From NCBI RefSeq assembly GCF_014839805.1, contig NC_051136.1, positions 2,852,001 through 2,916,000 on the forward strand: 64,000 bases of DNA, given 5' to 3'. Below the pieces are notes generated by a model, which was given only the letters and a program-made list of their open reading frames with translations, had not been told where the DNA came from and searched no databases. The position numbers were made by a program, and so were the translations under genes. How positions within the stretch are numbered: position 1 is the stretch's first letter; each line of letters starts with the position of its first letter. The stretch comes from Manduca sexta. Its lineage: Eukaryota; Arthropoda; Insecta; Lepidoptera; Sphingidae. Positions 58,117 through 64,000 of the stretch are shown piece by piece.

Positions 58117-58295
58117 GGGGCCTTATTCTCTATCCCGCACGTTATTTTGACAGTGCGTAACAAGCACGTAACACAACGCATCATGTTTAGGACTATAGAA
58201 ATTTGGCTTACAGAATACCATTCCACGCACATTTCTCGAAGATAACATGACACGGCCGCGTTACGCGTTTACACTATCATACAGAATAAGGGCCC
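58117..58295. mobile_element. MITE with GGGCC-TTATTC termini
   Basis: GGGGCCTTATTCTCTATCCC on the left, and CTATCATACAGAATAAGGGC, CC on the right form inverted ends. GTAACAAGCACGTAAC and GCCGCGTTACGCG lie inside. About 179 bp, non-coding. Confidence 0.65.
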
Positions 58296-58299
58296 AGAT

Positions 58300-59045
58300 A
58301 CATATACAATACGAGGCATGCATTATTATATAATTATCGATTTTGAAGAACAATGCCTGGTCAACATTACTTCAAAGTATATCGTCGCTGTCATATCAAA
58401 ATGTCGAATGTTTAAATACCCTCTTTCAGAAAACACATTTTTTTATAGTACCATGTAAATAGTTTTTTTTTTGCAATTGACTTTTTGCTGCGTCTATTCA
58501 AACAGAACATCCTTAAATACAAATTGTAGCTAGTACATGATTTTTTTTATAGTACTATGTTCATTTTTTTCCGAAAAAACTTTTTACTTTTCCTATTTAA
58601 CCAAAACATACTTAAAAACAAATTGCAACACATGGAATTTTTTAAACATATTACCGTTTGCATATTTTTTTTACGACCAAACATACCTTATTATGATATA
58701 CCAGCAACAACATATTATATATATGTCCGTTTGCATTATTCCTTATAAAAACTAAACACAACGTTTTGATATGACAGCAACAATATTACTTCTATGTTCT
58801 AAGTTTATTACACCTATTCAAAACCCCTGTATAAAGTCTATAACTCGTGTTGTGCAAAGTTCGACAGATTGACATGTTCATTAACATGTCGTAAGCGTTT
58901 ATAAAGGGTAATGTAATTGAATTTGTGATATTAAGATTCTATGAAAATTCTTCGTCTATTAAATAATGTTACGTAATGTTACAAGCAGGTGAGCTTTATT
59001 TATTTAGTTAATTAGATCAACCATCAATTCACAATTATATTATAT
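58300..59045. other. No gene seen
   Basis: Very AT-rich. Overlapping 63- and 72-codon frames at 58537-58755 are low-complexity Phe/Tyr/Ile runs. Confidence 0.4.
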
Positions 59046-59051
59046 GATTAT

Positions 59052-59170
59052 AATAATAATATCAGCCCTATTGCCTACGACGCTGGCCTAGTGCATTCTG
59101 GTAGACTACACAGACCCTCAAATTCCTATAGAGAACTTCTCAAGTATGCAGGTTTCGGCATGATGTTTGT
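59052..59170 (-). mobile_element. SINE family A, internally deleted, minus strand
   Basis: AATAATATCAGCCCTATTGC, CTACGACGCTGGCCTAGTGC, CAGACCCTCAAATTCCTATA, GAGAACTTCTCAAGTATGCA, GGTTTCGGCATGATG. About 50 bases of the usual 3' section are missing. Confidence 0.75.
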
Positions 59171-59559
59171 TTTTGTTGACAAAATGTTTTATTTATACTA
59201 GATGTAGAATTTCTTTTATAAAAGTACATTTCTTATTAAAATGTATAAAAGAATGCACAGACTCCTTAATGACTTCAAAAGCCACTTTAGACCGACACCT
59301 AGGTCGACGCGTAATGCTTTCCCATACAAAGATTTTGCCGGTTTCTTCGGGCCTATTTTATTTGACATCCTTATTTCTTAAGTTATAAAGTTGATTTTAA
59401 ACGCAAATTTAATATCATTCAATTGTATTCTAGGTTTGATTTCTAGGTTCGGGGCGTAAGTTTGTCGCGTTTTGGGATTAGTTTGTGTATCTCCGATTTC
59501 AAATAGGCCGGCATAATTGTGTGGAGGAATAATCTGGTCGTAAACTGAAAAATAAACTG

Positions 59560-59850
59560 GTGGTAGGTCTGTCATATGTGAGAGTCCACCTAAGTAGGTA
59601 CCACCGCAATGTCTATTTCTGCCGCTAAGTAGCAGTGTGTAGTCACTGTTGTGTTCCTGTTTAAAGGTCATTGTAGCCAGTGTAACTACTGGACATAATA
59701 ATACTTATCTCATGTCTCAGGATGGCGAGCGCAGTGAAATACCAAACAATACTTTATAATTCAAGGTGTTGGATGGTGTTTCTACTGTTTATCGGTCGTA
59801 TCGCTTACCATCAGGCGAACGGCAATCTCGTCTCCTCATTCAAAGCAAAA
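59560..59850 (+). repeat. Retroposon family C with poly(A) tail
   Basis: AACTGGTGGTAGGTCTGTCA, GTGAGAGTCCACCTAAGTAG, TATTTCTGCCGCTAAGTAGC, TCACTGTTGTGTTCCTGTTT, TCTCATGTCTCAGGATGGCG, AAGGTGTTGGATGGTGTTTC, CTTACCATCAGGCGAACGGC, CTCGTCTCCTCATTCAAAGC then A8. Well preserved. Just upstream, AATAGGCCGGCATAATTGTG (59503) is a family E scrap. Confidence 0.8.
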
Positions 59851-60168
59851 AAAAATCATCACTCGTCAGTTTACATTGTCTGGATATCTTGTTAGATTCA
59901 TAGATAAAAAAAGTTTATTTTAGCTACAATTGACAAGTACATATCCATTTGTGAAATATTGCTTTGCTCCAAGGAGCAAGATGCGGGTAATTCTGCTGGT
60001 ACCTGGTATGACGTATCTATACAGTTCTTAATAAATATTGTGCTACTCCAAGTGGCATGTTTCAAATGCATGGTTACTTTACTGCATCTGTAAAAAAGTG
60101 AGTTATTATATACAAAGATGAAAGATTGAAGTATAAGATGTGCGCAGTTTGATGCGAGTTTAGTAATT

Positions 60169-60250
60169 ATCCCTCTCAGTAGTAGAGGAGGCCCGTGCTC
60201 AACAGTGGGCAAGTATATAATACAGGGCTGATATTATTATTATTATTATT
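60169..60250 (+). mobile_element. SINE family A, extreme 3' end
   Basis: CCCTCTCAGTAGTAGAGGAG, GCCCGTGCTCAACAGTGGGC, ATACAGGGCTGATATTATTA, then a long (ATT)n run. Only the last 70 bases of the element are present. Confidence 0.8.
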
Positions 60251-60254
60251 AGTA

Positions 60255-61030
60255 ATTAAAAGTTCTAAAAGGTTTTGCTGTTTACGTGCAACGTTGAAAC
60301 TTACCCTTATTGGAGTGTACTTGTTTTGTCATTAAAATAAAATGCTTCATTTATCACATAGGTGAACATGGTTGCGTTCATGATAAGTCAAGGTACATAT
60401 CAATATTTAAATATTACTTAAATTAAGTTGCTTATATAGCAGATATTTTATATTGGACATACAATAAAGTAAACAAAGAAGCCAGCTCGGGCTGGCAGGA
60501 AAGAAGAAATAAAAAATATGAATAAAATCTTAATAAAGATAAAATTAAAACTTGTTTTATTTCGTGATAGGTTCGCAAAAGGATTAGATATAAAAATCAA
60601 CAAATAATACATGCACGAGTTGATCTTCCTTCTAAAAATACGTATACAAAAATTTGCATTTTCGTCTCCACATACATTTTATCCACGACCTGATTTCTAC
60701 TTCGAGTACATTCTAGACGGCCGCGGGTTGCCGCTGTTAATTCGATTTCACATTGAGTCTACTATTCAGGTCACTTGCTTAAACCGTAAATAGAACCTTA
60801 TTCCCGTCCAAATGTCTTGTTTAATTTTTAAAACGTTATAGAACTGGATTTGATTTCATTTTAGCGGTTTAAGAAGGTATTCTCCTATTTTAGATTGACG
60901 AGGGCTATGCATTATTAATATTTTATGCATATTAAGTAATCATTATTTTAAGATTATTAATTTTAATAATAGCACGCAATTATTACCCTTCAATTTCTGG
61001 TATCAATATTTTAGCTAAGCAAACGTAAAA
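60255..61030. other. No gene seen
   Basis: AT-rich. A 60-codon plus frame at 60611-60793 (PRPDFYFEYILDGRGLPLLI) has no start or splice context and is not called. Confidence 0.3.
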
Positions 61031-61034
61031 AGCA

Positions 61035-61288
61035 GCGATTGCCTACTTGTGAGTAGATCGTACTGCCGAGACGAATATACGCAGTCATATCTAAGGGCAT
61101 GCACCCCTGACTTTTTAAAAGGGCGAAGAAAGACAAACCTGCATAACTGTTCTCTATAATAATTTTGAGGATATAGATCCACCACACCGTTCTAGGACAG
61201 CTTGGTGGACTAAGGCTTAATCCCTCAGTAGTAGAGGAGGCCCGTGCTCAGCAGTGGAACTAAATAATACAGGGCTGATATGATTTGT
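61035..61288 (+). mobile_element. SINE family A, diverged, near full length
   Basis: CAGCGATTGCCTACTTGTGA, GTACTGCCGAGACGAATATA, GGCATGCACCCCTGACTTTT, AGACAAACCTGCATAACTGT, CAGTAGTAGAGGAGGCCCGT, AATACAGGGCTGATATGATT. The B-box is lost. Confidence 0.8.
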
Positions 61289-61917
61289 AAAATTTGAATA
61301 CCACATACTGTATATTTAAAAGTATACACATCGAACAGAACCTCCTCCTTTTTTAAAGTCGGTTAAAAATAACACGCTGCTTCTGAAAAAAGCGTATAGC
61401 ATGAAAAATTTTCAATTTCCAATAATAAGACAATGTACCCGGTAACCACTCGGGTTCCGGATATAAAAACCCGTGTATCCACTCAAGGGTCCGGGCACCG
61501 TATTTGTCACGTAAAACCAATATTTCCGCTGGGACCGACCTTCAAAATAAGGCTCCTGAATTTTCACCAAAGGAAAAGATAAGGACTTTTTCTATGCAGA
61601 GTGTAAATAACGATTTTCATAGGTTGTAACGTGAAAACATAAATTGTACTGGATGTGGCTTTACGATCTATGTGTTTTACGATTTAATACGGGGTAGTAT
61701 TGTGGGAAACCTTGTTTCATATTTATTAGGGATGTAAGGAATCGTATATTTTTCTGGGATTGGCTCATTTCACCTAAATTTAGTGTCATCTGAGATTCTG
61801 TCGATTCTAAAACTGCTTGGGGTCCTATATTTCATAATAAGTTCTTGCGGATAAATTTGTAGATCTGGGATTTAAATATGAACTTTAACTCATATTTTTA
61901 GTTGCCACATCTGGTAA

Positions 61918-62118
61918 TATCTATACTAATATTATAAAGCTAAAAAGTTTATTACAACGCGGTAATCTCGGGAACTACTAAACTGATATTGTTTTTTTTT
62001 TTAACTAATAAGAAACTCCATTACTCCTGATTTCTAAAGGTCGCTACTATTTGGGGAAAATATTTATCCCAGAAAACCTTTTAGTGGAGCCACGTAAGCG
62101 GAGCCGCATGCAAAAGTT
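61918..62118 (+). repeat. RTE-like LINE tail
   Basis: ATCTATACTAATATTATAAA, GCGGTAATCTCGGGAACTAC, AAATATTTATCCCAGAAAAC, GCGGAGCCGCATGCAAAAGT. Confidence 0.65.
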
Positions 62119-62175
62119 GGTATTACTATATAAAGGACGAGACATACGTTTCTTGAGCGTTACAAGTCTAGTATA

Positions 62176-62280
62176 TAGCAGTGGCGAAGCGTCCATACAA
62201 GCCGATTCCCACCGGCTTCCCTTTTAGGTTTTCGGTGATACTAAACAATATATTTAATAGGCAAATATAAATTTACAACA
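62176..62280 (+). repeat. Dispersed repeat, family G
   Basis: TATAGCAGTGGCGAAGCGTC, CATACAAGCCGATTCCCACC, GGCTTCCCTTTTAGG matches the minus-strand copy at 10970-11105. Confidence 0.5.
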
Positions 62281-62409
62281 TATCAGACAATGGACAATAA
62301 TTATAATAGCTTAACTTATTAATTATAATTGATAACTTAATAATGACATCTATCGGCGATTAGCCCGTTGTTTGTTAATTTAATCGATATCAATTACTTA
62401 TTTTAAATG

Positions 62410-62645
62410 ACGTTAGATGGCGCACCTTGTATTTAGTTCCCCAGAAATTCCGTTACCTAAGTGAAATTGTGACGCCACAGGCAAAGGTAACCCGCTGTCA
62501 AGCGGCTTAATGTCGTAGTATGTTTTTTAATATAGATGGCAGCACTTTCTATGACTTTCTATGCCAGTGTTTGTCGAAATCGCGCGCAAGATATGGGCAA
62601 AGGTAACCCGAGCTAGTTCGGCTTCACGTTAACCGACTTTGTATA
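62410..62645. repeat. Degenerate tandem pair of about 118 bp
   Basis: TAGATGGC...GCAC recurs at 62415 and 62535, and GGCAAAGGTAACCCG recurs at 62480 and 62596, each followed by CGGCTT. Outside these blocks the units have diverged. Confidence 0.45.
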
Positions 62646-62649
62646 GTTG

Positions 62650-63890
62650 TCGCTTTTTACGTCCTTCAAACGTCATAATTTATTATGCTACCAAGTTGCG
62701 GTGTTTGTAAATTATCATATTCATTTTATTTTTTGATAGTTATGTGATAGTTACCAGCGCTTTGTTTATTTAGAAACTACAAATAAAAGTGTATTATAAT
62801 GAAAATAACTACCTGTGATCAGTTTAATGTCTACCTTTACGTAAGTATATTATAAGTCGGTGATTTCACATATCGATGGCTCCTACGTATATAATCGTAT
62901 GTTTGTTTTGCACTTTTTTCAGGACAGAGCTTTAAAGGTGTTTTCTGGCACCGTATCGTTAATTTTAACCCTTTTATTTTGAAATTTAATCTATGCATAG
63001 ATGATCTAGGGAGGCACAATATAGAGTAGGAATAAAATATTAATTATTTGTAGTTTTTAAATATTGCAGTTACGATGATTTCTGTCGGAAATGCATATGG
63101 TAAAAAAATAGTAAGTGCTACTTACGATTTTTTACGCCTGCTTAAATTTTAATAGAAATATCGTATATAAAAGTTACGGTAGTATACAATGATCTTATTA
63201 AAGTAAAATTAAGACGTAACACATACATGCCATAATTAACTGCGTACATTGTAAACTTACTTGATTAGTGTATGTGATGATTAGGTGATCAAAAATGTAT
63301 TTATATTATAATATTATATTAAATAAGCCGGATTTTTAATATAATAGTTTAATAGTTAAAATAGGTTTAAATAAAAACAGTAAATTTTACCTTAAGTTAT
63401 ATTTATTATAAAGTATTTAGGTGGGTCCTATTCTTATACACTAATAAATAGCCAAAGATAATTATGAAATGAACACACAATTTCTCCTTTTTTTCTGGGT
63501 ATACAAGTTGAAATGTATGTAACCAATGTATAGGTAATTTTTTTATCTACGTACATGCCACAAGGAACTAAATGTTATCTTAAATAAACAAAGTGACCCA
63601 TTCATTACCCTTAATTTTCTAGAATCACAATGACATCTAGATATAAAAGTTTAATTTATATACTAGATATTTATTATGTATAGATTGGCTGTATTATAAT
63701 TGAGCATCAGAATTTATGTAATAATCTTTTTATTAATTAGGTTTTAACAGTCGTTATGAGAAAGATTTAGTAGGTAACTTTCATGAAGAACATTAACCCG
63801 TGAAAGTAGTAATAATGGCTATCTAAAATCATTTAAAAGCTTATTGAATATCATATAAAAAAACATAATATAATAAACTCTTTTTGCCAG
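62650..63890. other. No gene seen
   Basis: Very AT-rich, no repeat recognised. The 60-codon minus frame at 62837-63019 is not supported. Confidence 0.4.
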
Positions 63891-63892
63891 TA

Positions 63893-64000
63893 AGTTATGA
63901 GTACTCTGCGTGCTCTTTATCGTTTGAAAAACTTTCTCCATAGCAAAACTAAGGCAATGCTTGTGTAATCCCTTATCTTTTCTATAATTGACTACGGTGA
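63893..64000 (+). pseudogene. Non-LTR retrotransposon reverse-transcriptase fragment, runs off the window
   Basis: One frame reads VMSTLRALYRLKNFLHSKTK, AMLV, stop, SLIFSIIDYG. The LRALYRLKNFL...SL(I/L)(F/L)xIIDYGD pattern is a known stretch just after the catalytic RT core in Jockey/CR1-like LINE ORF2 proteins of insects. A TAA lies directly upstream in frame and a TAA interrupts the segment, so this is a dead copy. Its remainder would continue past 64000. Confidence 0.75.

Overview
This window is AT-rich eukaryotic DNA, very probably from a moth or butterfly (Lepidoptera). It has short exons with GT/AG borders separated by introns of 1.8 to 6.7 kb. It also has many tRNA-headed SINE copies ending in an ATATTATT tail, LINE tails and inverted-repeat MITEs of types common in Lepidoptera. 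There are no bacterial-style operons, rRNA genes or CRISPR arrays. Most open frames over 60 codons are chance frames or frames inside repeats.

One gene is well supported. Its last four exons lie on the plus strand at about 968-1099, 7777-7946, 10545-10616 and 12397-12464, followed by an AATAAA signal at 12508. Joined in frame, they encode one immunoglobulin-like domain split over two exons, a Pro/Thr-rich linker and a short C-terminal hydrophobic tail that ends at the stop codon. That layout is typical of a GPI-anchored cell-surface Ig protein. The 5' exons lie upstream of the window. A possible 3' exon of an unknown minus-strand gene (6302-6645) sits inside the largest intron.

From 12.5 kb to about 53 kb there is no convincing exon. 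The DNA is AT-rich and full of transposon debris: SINE families A and B, a MITE family with a CGACGTTTCGAAGAC core, a poly(A)-tailed retroposon family, RTE-like LINE tails, a decayed LINE reverse-transcriptase C-terminus (26.94-27.17 kb), and simple repeats. The standout is a near-perfect inverted repeat of about 2.4 kb (29101-31492). Each arm, about 1.07 kb, carries the same GC-richer leader with a splice-donor-like site and the same 79-codon frame encoding a PHD-like zinc finger, of the type seen at the C-terminus of some DDE transposases. The arms flank a spacer of about 240 bp, so read-through transcription would make a long hairpin RNA.

At 53.2-53.4 kb a CpG-rich patch with an arthropod-type initiator, an ATG and a strong splice donor could be the promoter and first coding exon of another plus-strand gene. 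The right end of the window is again repeats, finishing in a stop-containing fragment of a non-LTR reverse transcriptase at about 63893-64000.
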